This document shows, piece after piece, positions 42,771 through 50,023 of a stretch of 64,000 bases of DNA. A program made the position numbers and the translations under genes. The stretch is from JASLCR01 sp964384345 (GTDB taxonomy: Bacteria; Patescibacteriota; Saccharimonadia; Saccharimonadales; Saccharimonadaceae): the NCBI GenBank assembly GCA_964384345.1, contig CAYLKD010000002.1, forward strand, positions 1 through 64,000, given 5' to 3'. Position 1 is the stretch's first letter. Each line of letters begins with the position of its first letter. A model generated the notes under the pieces. It did no database searches and was not told the DNA's origin. It saw only the letters and a program-made list of their open reading frames with translations.

Positions 42771-43232
42771 ATGGCTTCCAACCGACATCTTGGGCGAATT
42801 GTCGCATTGCAAACCCTCTACGAGTACGAATTTCGTGCTGTTGATGGTGCTGTGGTGTCGGTTGATGAGATCCTTGGGCGCAATATCGCCCGCTACGAAA
42901 CAGCAATCGAAGACAAAATCTTTGTTGATGAGATCGTAAAAGGTGTCATTGCTGCGACGGCTGAACTTGATCTCAAGCTTCAACCTATCGCTCCTGGATG
43001 GCCAATCGAGCAAATTGCTCGTATTGATAGGAATGTGCTGCGCATTGGGCTCTACGAGTTACTCTATAAGGCAGACGCGGTACCGCCAAAAGTTGCTATC
43101 AACGAAGCAGTTGAACTTGCAAAAGCATTTGGTTCTGATAATTCAAGCAAATTCGTCAACGGTGTACTCGGTACGGCGCTACGGACGCTTGTAGAAGGAG
43201 TACAACCTGATGCCCAAACCACCGAAGTTTGA
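42771..43232 (+). CDS. nusB: Transcription antitermination factor NusB
   Basis: A 153-aa all-helical protein matching NusB (RHLGRIVALQTLYEYEF, IDRNVLRIGLYELLY, VAINEAVELAKAFGSDNSSKFVNGVL). It binds boxA RNA with ribosomal protein uS10 in rRNA antitermination. It overlaps the Nudix gene by 23 nt. Confidence 0.96.
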   Translation: MASNRHLGRIVALQTLYEYEFRAVDGAVVSVDEILGRNIARYETAIEDKIFVDEIVKGVIAATAELDLKLQPIAPGWPIEQIARIDRNVLRIGLYELLYKADAVPPKVAINEAVELAKAFGSDNSSKFVNGVLGTALRTLVEGVQPDAQTTEV

Positions 43233-43710
43233 TGCATTCAAAAAATACCTTGGACGTGCAAAAAAGCCGTCGATTCAGGAAATCGTTCGTGAACCGACTG
43301 CTGGTGGTGTCGTCTTTCGTAGAAATGCAAATAAAGAAATCGAAATCTTGCTTATTCAGGATGCCAAAGACCGTTGGACGATTCCCAAAGGTCACATAGA
43401 GCCAGGCGAAACCGCTCAACAAACCGCTAAACGAGAGATCGGTGAAGAGGCCGGACTACCAAACGTCGAAGTGCTTGGCTGGCTGGGTAAGATTCATTTT
43501 CGTTATCGCCGCGTCGATAAGCTTGTCCTCATGACTACCCAAATCTATCTTGTACGCGCCATGGGTGATACGAACGCGATCCAAAAAGAAGAGTGGATGA
43601 ACGGTATAAAGTGGTTTTCATTTAATGATGCACTTGAAAAGATTGAATACGAAGATATAGGCAAGCTTATCTTGCTTGGAATGAAGCGGATTAGACAGGA
43701 GAATCTCTAA
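43210..43710 (+). CDS. Nudix hydrolase
   Basis: A 166-aa protein with a full Nudix box (GHIEPGETAQQTAKREIGEEAGL, at ~residues 60-82). It hydrolyses nucleoside-diphosphate-X compounds; the exact substrate is unknown (the size fits Ap4A or NTP types). It is sandwiched between nusB and rnc with overlaps. A GAAGGAG sequence just before its ATG is its SD. Confidence 0.93.
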   Translation: MPKPPKFDAFKKYLGRAKKPSIQEIVREPTAGGVVFRRNANKEIEILLIQDAKDRWTIPKGHIEPGETAQQTAKREIGEEAGLPNVEVLGWLGKIHFRYRRVDKLVLMTTQIYLVRAMGDTNAIQKEEWMNGIKWFSFNDALEKIEYEDIGKLILLGMKRIRQENL

Positions 43711-43711
43711 T

Positions 43712-44437
43712 ATGAGCGGTATGCAAACAGCGCCATACCAAGATTTTGCGCGCGAACACCTTGGCTATGAATTTACAAATATTGATTTGCTCGTCACTGC
43801 GTTGACGCATCGAAGTTACGTCAATGAACATCGTAAGAGTACATCGGAACACAACGAACGTCTGGAGTTTCTGGGTGACGCAGTCTTGGAGCTCGCGGTG
43901 ACGGACTTTTTGTTTAATAACTTCAAAGAGCAAGAAGGTATACTCACGAGCTGGCGCGCCTCACTGGTACGAACAGAAAGTATCGGTGCAGCAGGTGATA
44001 AAATTGGCTATGAACCGCTGCTACGTATGTCACGCGGTGAAAAACATGGCAGCGATCGAGCAAGGCAACAAATACTAGCTAATGCCTTTGAAGCACTTAT
44101 CGGCGCCATATATCTCGAGCGCGGATATGCAGATGCTAATCAGTTTATTTTGAAACATATATGTTCGAAACTTGATTTTATTCTCAAAGAAGGCAGCTGG
44201 CGCGATCCAAAGTCACACTTACAAGAAGTGTCACAAAAAGTTGATAACATGACGCCGCAATATCGTGTTATCGAAGAAATCGGTCCTGATCATGACAAAG
44301 TGTTCACCCTCGGCGTCTATGTCGGATCAAAGCTGATGGGCCAGGGAACAGGACACTCTAAGCAAATTGCCCAGCAAGAAGCTGCTAAGGCTGCTCTCAG
44401 CGAATATGCACGTCTTGGCCACGATAACGAAACGTAA
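43712..44437 (+). CDS. rnc: Ribonuclease III
   Basis: A 241-aa RNase III. ERLEFLGDAVLELAV is the catalytic signature (metal-binding Glu and Asp), and a C-terminal double-stranded RNA-binding domain starts near residue 165 (DPKSHLQEVSQK). It processes rRNA and structured mRNA, which fits the neighbouring nusB. It starts 1 nt after the Nudix stop with GACAGGAG upstream. Confidence 0.97.
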   Translation: MSGMQTAPYQDFAREHLGYEFTNIDLLVTALTHRSYVNEHRKSTSEHNERLEFLGDAVLELAVTDFLFNNFKEQEGILTSWRASLVRTESIGAAGDKIGYEPLLRMSRGEKHGSDRARQQILANAFEALIGAIYLERGYADANQFILKHICSKLDFILKEGSWRDPKSHLQEVSQKVDNMTPQYRVIEEIGPDHDKVFTLGVYVGSKLMGQGTGHSKQIAQQEAAKAALSEYARLGHDNET

Positions 44438-44468
44438 AAAGACCTGCCACATATACTGTCCTGACAGA

Positions 44469-44497
44469 TTGACTTAGGGACGAATACAGTGTACAAT
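44469..44497 (+). promoter_or_regulatory. rpsP promoter
   Basis: TTGACT (44469-44474), 17-nt spacer, TACAAT (44492-44497). The predicted leader is about 45 nt with AAAGGAAG as SD. A leadered promoter, unlike many neighbours. Confidence 0.8.
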
Positions 44498-44551
44498 TCT
44501 TAAGAAGTAATCAAAAAATTCACCAAGAGAAGTAAAGGAAGTGTTTATTTT

Positions 44552-44926
44552 ATGCTCGCAATTCGCCTGCAACGCTTAGGCCGCAAAGCCTACCCAGTAT
44601 ATCGCCTCGCTGTACAAGAATCACAGCGCCATCCATCAAGTGGTCGTGTTGTCGCCTACGTTGGTAGCTACAATCCGCACACAAAAGAAGCTACTATCCA
44701 AAACGAAACAGCTCAAAAATACCTGGACAATGGCGCACAACCTACTCCACGTGTTGCAAAGCTGCTCGCTGATGCTGGCGTCACTATGCCGTCATGGGTC
44801 AAGCTTGCTACTGGTGATAAACAAAAATCAGTTAAACACGCTGACAAACTTCGCAAGAATCAGCCAAAAGCTGAACCAGAAGCACCTGCTAAAGAAGTAG
44901 CCGAAGAAGCTCCAGCCGAAGCGTAA
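44552..44926 (+). CDS. rpsP: Ribosomal protein bS16 with C-terminal extension
   Basis: A 124-aa protein. The first ~80 residues are bS16 (MLAIRLQRLGRKAYPVYRLAVQ, then RHPSSGRVVAYVGSYNP). The last ~40 residues are a Lys/Glu/Ala/Pro-rich low-complexity extension of unknown role. It is followed by a terminator, so it is monocistronic. Confidence 0.97.
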   Translation: MLAIRLQRLGRKAYPVYRLAVQESQRHPSSGRVVAYVGSYNPHTKEATIQNETAQKYLDNGAQPTPRVAKLLADAGVTMPSWVKLATGDKQKSVKHADKLRKNQPKAEPEAPAKEVAEEAPAEA

Positions 44927-44950
44927 TACCGAGCAGGTGCATTTTTACCG

Positions 44951-44984
44951 AAACACCCTGACACCTAGCCAGGGTGTTTTTGTG
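44951..44984 (+). terminator. rpsP terminator
   Basis: AAACACCCTG/CAGGGTGTTT stem (10 bp), 9-nt loop, followed by a T-run. Confidence 0.85.
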
Positions 44985-45037
44985 CTACACTATTTATACG
45001 ATACCAGTGTGTAATAGGCCGTACCAGGGAGGGTAAT

Positions 45038-45469
45038 ATGTCAACAATAGACCAGCAATTTGTAGAATATATCGTAAAATCAGTCGTTGGACATCCAGAC
45101 GACGTTGTTGTTGAACGTTTAATCGATGAAAAAGGGGTGTTACTAACTCTTACTGTCAATCCAGAAGATTTGGGTCGAGTAATCGGTAAACGTGGCGCAA
45201 CAGCGCAAAGCTTACGTACCTTGTTGAGAGCGCTTGGAACTAAGCACGATGCTCGTTACAACCTCAAGATTGTCAATAATGATGAAGATCAGGCAAGTTA
45301 TACTTCCGCATCAGATGACACTCACAGCCAGCCTGTGGATGAAGTTTCGGTGACCACAACAGAGGTTGCTGTCGAAGAAACTGTGGAAAACTCAGACGAA
45401 GACACCGAGTCAGAATACGCAAGAAAGTCTCGAAAAGAGCTTGCCGACCTCGATGATCTTGATATATAA
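45038..45469 (+). CDS. khpA: KH-domain RNA-binding protein KhpA (YlqC-like) with acidic tail
   Basis: A 143-aa protein. The first ~78 residues are a KH domain with the GxxG loop as GKRG (DLGRVIGKRGATAQSLRTLL). The rest is a Ser/Glu/Asp-rich acidic tail (TTTEVAVEETVENSDEDTES...), absent in most KhpA. KhpA with KhpB binds many small RNAs and mRNAs. It sits between rpsP and trmD, the standard order. GGGAGGG precedes the ATG. Confidence 0.92.
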   Translation: MSTIDQQFVEYIVKSVVGHPDDVVVERLIDEKGVLLTLTVNPEDLGRVIGKRGATAQSLRTLLRALGTKHDARYNLKIVNNDEDQASYTSASDDTHSQPVDEVSVTTTEVAVEETVENSDEDTESEYARKSRKELADLDDLDI

Positions 45470-45564
45470 TCATAAGTAGTTCAAGAAACACTTCACGAAC
45501 TGCGAGAACAATGCTCTATGCGAGCAACTCCTATAAGAGTTGAGAGCCTTATATGTCAAAGAAC

Positions 45565-45589
45565 CGCCCTTTTAGTAGGGCGTTTTTTT
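45565..45589 (+). terminator. khpA terminator
   Basis: CGCCCT/AGGGCG stem with a TTTAGT loop and seven T. It lies ~95 nt past the stop, so the mRNA has a long 3' UTR with a further AACTC/GAGTT hairpin (45525-45540). Confidence 0.85.
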
Positions 45590-45612
45590 GTGGGCAATAA
45601 TAGCTAAAGAAA

Positions 45613-45659
45613 TAGGCTCGCCTTTGGAGCTCTGAAGTTCGTCAATGTTGACGAGCCTA
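45613..45659 (-). terminator. Terminator of the small GC-rich gene
   Basis: On the minus strand TAGGCTCG...CGAGCCTA with a nested CGTCAA-TTGACG hairpin, followed by TTTCTTT. It ends the 62-aa minus gene. Confidence 0.6.
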
Positions 45660-45709
45660 GATCTCCCGGCGAGCCGGATATGCCTGAAACATTCAGGCGG
45701 ATGGCGTAG

Positions 45710-45898
45710 CTACGACTTGAAATCATCAAGCTCCACGATGAGTCGCTCAAGTCGACGTTCGAGGCGAGGAACGGTGACATTTCGGCGCCACCAGCTCCTG
45801 CGCCTGTTCGCCTTGGCAATCATCGCCTTGCACTCACGGATGCGATCCTCGATTGCATCCTCAGGAAAAATCCTAGCCACGATTGTTTCTCCGATCAT
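45710..45898 (-). CDS. Small GC-rich gene, Arg-rich 62-aa protein
   Basis: Arg/Glu-rich helical protein (KANRRRSWWRRNVTVPRLERRLERLIVELDDF). The codon use is clearly GC-rich (a 60-nt line is ~63% GC), unlike its neighbours and like the gene at 53764. TATAAT is ~25 nt upstream on this strand, with no SD. The plus-strand frame at the same place has no promoter, so I prefer this one. Confidence 0.5.
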   Translation of the reverse strand: MIGETIVARIFPEDAIEDRIRECKAMIAKANRRRSWWRRNVTVPRLERRLERLIVELDDFKS

Positions 45899-45969
45899 GT
45901 AGAAGGGTAAAACTGACTATATTATATCAAATATATACAATAAAGTCAATATATGAGATACTATAATGA

Positions 45970-46623
45970 ATGAGAGAATTTCAAGTGATTACCCTTTTTC
46001 CAGAAATGTTTGTGGGTGTTTTTGGAAACTCAATGATGTGGAAGGCCCAGAATAATAGTATCGTCGAGCTAACGACGGTGAATTTGCGTGATTTTGGCCT
46101 CGGCCCACGTAAGCAAGTTGATGACACGCCATACGGGGGTGGTGATGGGATGCTGTTGATGATCGAACCACTGTGGAAAGCAGTGCAGGCTGCGAAAGAA
46201 GTTGATCCTACCGCAAAAGTAATTCTTATGACACCCAAAGGACAGCGCTGGAAGCAATCGCTTGCACAGGAATGGTCACAGGCAGATAACGGCTATATAT
46301 TTATCTGTGGACGTTATGAAGGCTATGACGAACGTATATTGGAGCTGGTTGACGAAGAAGTCAGTGTCGGTGACTATGTTTTGACTGGTGGTGAATTACC
46401 AGCGATGACTATTATTGATAGTATCGTTCGTCTCATACCTGGCGTACTTGGGGGTGAGAAGAGTGCGGAAATCGAGAGTTTTTCCGATGGAGAAACACTG
46501 GAGTTTCCGCAGTATACGCGTCCAGAAGAATATGAAGGCATGCGAGTGCCGGACGTGCTGCTCAGTGGTCACCACGCGCAAATCGCAAAATGGCGCGAAT
46601 CTAATAGCAACACGGCAAAATAA
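45970..46623 (+). CDS. trmD: tRNA (guanine37-N1)-methyltransferase TrmD
   Basis: A 217-aa SPOUT methyltransferase with the deep trefoil knot motifs (GGGDGMLLMIEPLW near residue 55, YEGYDERILELVDEEVSVGDYVLTGGE near 115-140). It methylates G37 of tRNAs to prevent frameshifting. GATACT lies 7 nt before the ATG, so it is predicted leaderless. It follows rpsP and khpA, as in many bacteria. Confidence 0.95.
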   Translation: MREFQVITLFPEMFVGVFGNSMMWKAQNNSIVELTTVNLRDFGLGPRKQVDDTPYGGGDGMLLMIEPLWKAVQAAKEVDPTAKVILMTPKGQRWKQSLAQEWSQADNGYIFICGRYEGYDERILELVDEEVSVGDYVLTGGELPAMTIIDSIVRLIPGVLGGEKSAEIESFSDGETLEFPQYTRPEEYEGMRVPDVLLSGHHAQIAKWRESNSNTAK

Positions 46624-46666
46624 AATACACCTCCAATGAGGTGAAAAATCACTGAGAGACCAAATC

Positions 46667-46689
46667 AGGAGGGGCAAGCCCCTCCTTTA
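46667..46689 (+). terminator. trmD terminator
   Basis: AGGAGGGGC/GCCCCTCCT stem with an AA loop, then TTT. A second hairpin CACCTC/GAGGTG occurs just before it. Confidence 0.75.
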
Positions 46690-46869
46690 TCAATCTGGAG
46701 TTGTGGTGGATATCGTAGAGCGAACGATCACATTTTTTACGGTGTTTTTGTTTTTGCAATGTCGCTACGAATGATAATACCCTATGAAGTATTGATTCGA
46801 CAAGCATCTTTTCAAAAAGCACAACATAAGCAGTATTTGACTACTGTTATGAGCGTGTATACTGAGTGT

Positions 46870-47328
46870 ATGAAGCGAATAATTCCTACAGTTTTCCATC
46901 GTAATGGGCTCCACCTATATTTGTCTCTGGCACTGGGCGGTGTCATGTTAGTGTTAACACTGCTACAGCTCTTTAGTTATGAGGATATGCCCTCAGTACT
47001 TAGTGTTTTGTTGCCAAATGACTGGATAAGTAATGCCAGTATAGTAATGGCATGTATCGTCACAATAGAAGTTTTTGCAATCCCATATTTTTTGCCGTTG
47101 GCTCTCAGTCCTTTGGCTCGCTTATGTTCAGCGGTTTTTGCATTATTTGTGCCATTAGTATGGGCAATGGTGAATGCGTACGCCGTTGCTGTCGGTCAAG
47201 ATGGTAATGCGGGATTCACGAGTCCTAAATTGCCACTGCATGCTTCGTTTGTTAGTGTCTCGGCGAAGATAGTGTTGTTTTGTGCGGTGGTCGGTCTCAT
47301 GATCGTCGATCAACGCCGCTCATCTTGA
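46870..47328 (+). CDS. Multi-pass membrane protein, unknown
   Basis: A 152-aa protein with about four membrane helices (first at ~13-33). No motif recognised. The start at 46870 is chosen because TATACT lies exactly 6 nt upstream with TTGACT 15 nt before it. The longer frame from 46759 places the promoter inside the coding region. Confidence 0.7.
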   Translation: MKRIIPTVFHRNGLHLYLSLALGGVMLVLTLLQLFSYEDMPSVLSVLLPNDWISNASIVMACIVTIEVFAIPYFLPLALSPLARLCSAVFALFVPLVWAMVNAYAVAVGQDGNAGFTSPKLPLHASFVSVSAKIVLFCAVVGLMIVDQRRSS

Positions 47329-47366
47329 GTATCAAGCGCTAAAATGCTACCATGATAAAGCACTAT

Positions 47367-47441
47367 TGGGGTGTCGCCAAGTGGTAAGGCACTGGTTTCT
47401 GGTACCAGCATTCAGGGGTTCGAATCCCTTCACCCCAGCCA
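47367..47441 (+). tRNA. tRNA-Gln (anticodon CTG)
   Basis: Acceptor TGGGGTG/CACCCCA (perfect), D arm GCC/GGC, anticodon stem CTGGT/ACCAG with loop TTCTGGT (CTG), and T arm AGGGG/CCCTT around TTCGAAT. G73 and CCA are encoded. Confidence 0.96.
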
Positions 47442-47478
47442 CGAAAAACGCCAGACCATTCGGTCTGGCGTTTTTCGT
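47441..47478. terminator. Bidirectional terminator after tRNA-Gln
   Basis: A 17-bp perfect stem (47441-47457 with 47462-47478), loop ATTC, with A-run and T-run inside its arms. Confidence 0.85.
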
Positions 47479-47661
47479 CTCATGCAGTCGGAATTAGAGC
47501 ATATGCTAGGCTTTCGTCTTATTTGTAAATTCGGCTTATTCACATGAACATAAAAATTGTCTGGTAAAAATCCGACACGATCAAAATGAATACTTGATCA
47601 ACTTTTAAGGAATGTATTTCAGTATCAATGATTCTTAAAATAGGGGAACTATTAGTAAGAA

Positions 47662-47700
47662 CATATTAACAGAGAGCCATTAAAGCTCTCTGTTAATATG
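47662..47700 (-). terminator. Terminator of the KGG gene
   Basis: A 16-bp perfect stem with a 7-nt loop (CATTAAA), 15 nt past the stop of the minus-strand stress protein gene. The outer arms are AT-rich. Confidence 0.7.
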
Positions 47701-47714
47701 ACGAAGTTTAATTG

Positions 47715-47933
47715 TTAGTTGTCATTGTCGTGGCTGTGCTCACCACCTTCAACTTTTGCTTCGTGCGGCTGAGCCTCTGCACCCATTTTTCCTAGCTCTG
47801 ACATATCTTGTTCATCACTACTGTGCTCTCCGCCTTCACGCTTAGCTTCAGTTGACTGAGCCTGACCGCCCATACTAGCAATTTCTTTTTGTTCGTCTTC
47901 GTCCATACTGGCAAATCCTTGATCATCTGACAT
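47715..47933 (-). CDS. KGG-type stress protein
   Basis: A 72-aa acidic protein with two copies of the stress-induced KGG-like motif (MDEDEQKEIASMGGQAQ and MSELGKMGAEAQ), each followed by a similar EGGEHS segment. KGG proteins (con-10 or GsiB-like) are hydrophilic and are induced in stress. AAGGAG precedes the ATG. Here GG follows Met or Lys instead of the usual SKGG. Confidence 0.85.
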   Translation of the reverse strand: MSDDQGFASMDEDEQKEIASMGGQAQSTEAKREGGEHSSDEQDMSELGKMGAEAQPHEAKVEGGEHSHDNDN

Positions 47934-48031
47934 AGTAGCTCTCCTTTTATTTGGTTGCTATTGCATTATGTATTGTAGGTCCTAAGGCAATACCTAACCA
48001 TGATGCATGTCCGGATGAGCTGTTAATTTTC

Positions 48032-48677
48032 TTACACGACATCATTGTCAAGGATCGTACGTAATCCATGAATGTTAATGATGGCCAAACTGTTTGTCGT
48101 GCGTTTGATATATTTCTTCGCAATAAATTCGAGTATTACTCGATTGACCGTTTCTCTCGTCAAGCTTATTGAGTCTGCGATATCTTGGTACGTTGTAGGA
48201 ACAACTATAGTGACTATGCCATCTCGCTCCTTGCCGTAATACTTTGCTAAAAATAGTAATCGGTAAGCGATGCGCTCGTGTGCAGATTTTAATTCAAGAT
48301 TTATGATCCGCTGATTTGAATAGTCGAACGCGTCAAGTGCCATAGATAACGCCTGACGTATGAGCGCAGGATCGTTTTCGATGTGCTTTTGAAAGTGGTG
48401 CTTAGATATAATACTCACTTCAATGGGAGTAATGGATTCAAAAAAAAAGTTGTTGGGCGCCACTATGGAATGCCCATAAAAATGGAAAAATACTGCCCGG
48501 CCCGGACAGTACAACTATTTGAGTTTCACCGACTTTATTAATGGTATACGCCTTAATATATCCTGATTTCAAAAAGTAAACCCCACGTGGTTCTTCATCG
48601 GGGCTCAACAAGATTTCACCCTTATGAAAACGGTGTGTCTTCAAATCTTCAAATAGCGCCTTGAGTGGATTATACAT
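48032..48677 (-). pseudogene. Crp/Fnr-family regulator interrupted at an A9 homopolymer
   Basis: Two frames together encode a complete ~215-aa Crp/Fnr regulator. The first (48677 down to ~48438) has the cNMP-binding beta barrel (KGEILLSPDEEPRGVYFLKSGYIKAY). The second (to 48032) continues with ESITPIEVSII, the dimer helix and a winged HTH (DIADSISLTRETVNRVILEF). They join at nine consecutive A on the plus strand (48440-48448). Removing one base restores QQLFFESITPIEV. It is either a frameshift mutation, a phase-variable tract, transcriptional slippage or a sequencing error. No effector residues can be assigned. Confidence 0.8.
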
Positions 48678-48797
48678 AAGTGTGATTTACTATTATCGAG
48701 CTATATATTCTTTTTTAGTATACGGGAGAGATAACTTGATGAGAGATAAATGTTTAGTACTATATTACTAGACTACATAAAAGAGGAGATGATTGAT

Positions 48798-49229
48798 ATG
48801 GCGAGTATTAACCCTTATATAAATTTCAACGGGAACGCTGAAGAAGCATTCAACTTTTACAAATCGGTGTTTGGTGGTGAGTTCGAAACCGTAGTTCGTT
48901 TTAAAGATCTTGAGAGTTCAGAGTTTACCGTGCCAGAAAACGAAGCCAATAAGATTATGAGAATAGTGCTTCCAATCGGTGCAAATGTATTGATCGCCAA
49001 CGATGTACCAGAAGCCATGGGTCCAGTAAGCGAGCGTGAGAATCGATCAAAAATCGCGATCAACACAGAAAGTCGTGCTGAAGCCGACCAGATCTTTACT
49101 AGACTTAGCGAGAATGGGGAAATTGAAATGCCAATGAGTAGTAGCCCATGGGCTACATACTTCGGTATGTTTCGAGATAAGTACGGCATCGAGTGGACTA
49201 TAGAGTGTAACAATAGCGCTAACAACTAG
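48798..49229 (+). CDS. PhnB-like VOC-family protein
   Basis: A 143-aa protein (INPYINFNGNAEEAFNFYKSVFGGEF...WATYFGMFRDKYGIEW) similar to the PhnB-like protein at 23217-23633. I chose the ATG at 48798 because GAGGAG sits 9 nt upstream; 48789 and 48750 are in-frame alternatives. It is the next gene after the divergent Crp/Fnr regulator, which could control it. Confidence 0.88.
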   Translation: MASINPYINFNGNAEEAFNFYKSVFGGEFETVVRFKDLESSEFTVPENEANKIMRIVLPIGANVLIANDVPEAMGPVSERENRSKIAINTESRAEADQIFTRLSENGEIEMPMSSSPWATYFGMFRDKYGIEWTIECNNSANN

Positions 49230-49303
49230 CAGTGTATAGTGCTTTTGTTTGTCTGAGTAATACGCTATAGTATTGATAAATCATTTTAACAAAAGGCTAT
49301 TTA

Positions 49304-50023
49304 ATGGCGACTCCACGGCTTCCAGTTCCCGGTCAAGACGATGGCAAATGGGGTGAGATTCTCAATGACTTTCTTTCACAGTCACATAACACCGATGGCA
49401 GCTTAAAACAGGGTGCAGTTTCAACGGCTGGTGCAGCCCAAGATGCAAATGTCGTCCATACCTCTGGTGCCGAGACAATAGCAGGAACAAAAACATTTCA
49501 AGCTCCGGTCATCGTCCCTTCTCCAACACAGAATACGCACGCTGCAACAAAGGCGTACGTTGATGCTGCAGCAAACGCAGGTGCGTCAGATGCTACTACG
49601 ACTAGCAAAGGCCTCATACAACTTGCCGGCGATCTTGGCGGTACGGCTGCCGTACCCACTGTGCCTGGTTTAGCAGGTAAGGCAAATGTTTCACATACCC
49701 ATACTGCATCGCAAATCTCAGATGCATCTATTATTGGTCGAGATGTTTTGATAGCAAGTAATGCTGCAGCAGCTCGCGCTGTAATTGGTGCTGGAACTGG
49801 AAGTAGTAATCTGACTCTTGGAACAACGAGCACGACTGCAAAAGCAGGAGACTACACACCATCAAAGGTTGATGTCGGTCTAGCGAATGTTGATAATACA
49901 AGTGATACAGATAAGCCAATTTCAACTGCAATGCAAAGCGCGCTCGATACTAAAGTCAATGCTGCTGATCTCTCAGCCGTAGCAACTTCAGGGAGTTATA
50001 CCGATCTTACAAATAACCTGTGA
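49304..50023 (+). CDS. Tail-fibre-like protein, N-terminal part
   Basis: A 239-aa protein with MATPRLPVPGQDDGKWGEILNDFLSQSHN at the N-terminus and the phage tail-fibre style module ATKAYVDAAA...IQLAGDLGGTAAVPTVPGLAGK...GLANVDNTSD..KPISTA...LDTK. There is no phage around it. It ends in ...SGSYTDLTNNL, where relatives of this kind usually continue DLTNKPTIP. The next gene begins with exactly that continuation (IPASATDA) in another frame. One missing base at about 50018 would join them into a single ~813-aa protein. Confidence 0.78.
   Translation: MATPRLPVPGQDDGKWGEILNDFLSQSHNTDGSLKQGAVSTAGAAQDANVVHTSGAETIAGTKTFQAPVIVPSPTQNTHAATKAYVDAAANAGASDATTTSKGLIQLAGDLGGTAAVPTVPGLAGKANVSHTHTASQISDASIIGRDVLIASNAAAARAVIGAGTGSSNLTLGTTSTTAKAGDYTPSKVDVGLANVDNTSDTDKPISTAMQSALDTKVNAADLSAVATSGSYTDLTNNL
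49589..49680 (+). repeat. Tail-fibre module repeat, copy 1 (92 nt)
   Basis: Aligns without gaps to 50041-50132. It encodes the segment SKGLIQLAGDLGGTAAVPTVPGLAGK. Confidence 0.8.

Noticed and set aside
45645..45902. Plus-strand 85-aa frame opposite the small GC-rich gene
   Set aside because: High GC produces long frames on both strands. The minus frame has a -10 box upstream and a terminator downstream, and the plus frame has neither.
48032..48514. A separate DNA-binding protein starting MYCPGRAVFF
   Set aside because: The first residues are an out-of-frame reading of the cNMP-binding domain. The conserved protein continues from the upstream frame across the A9 tract.
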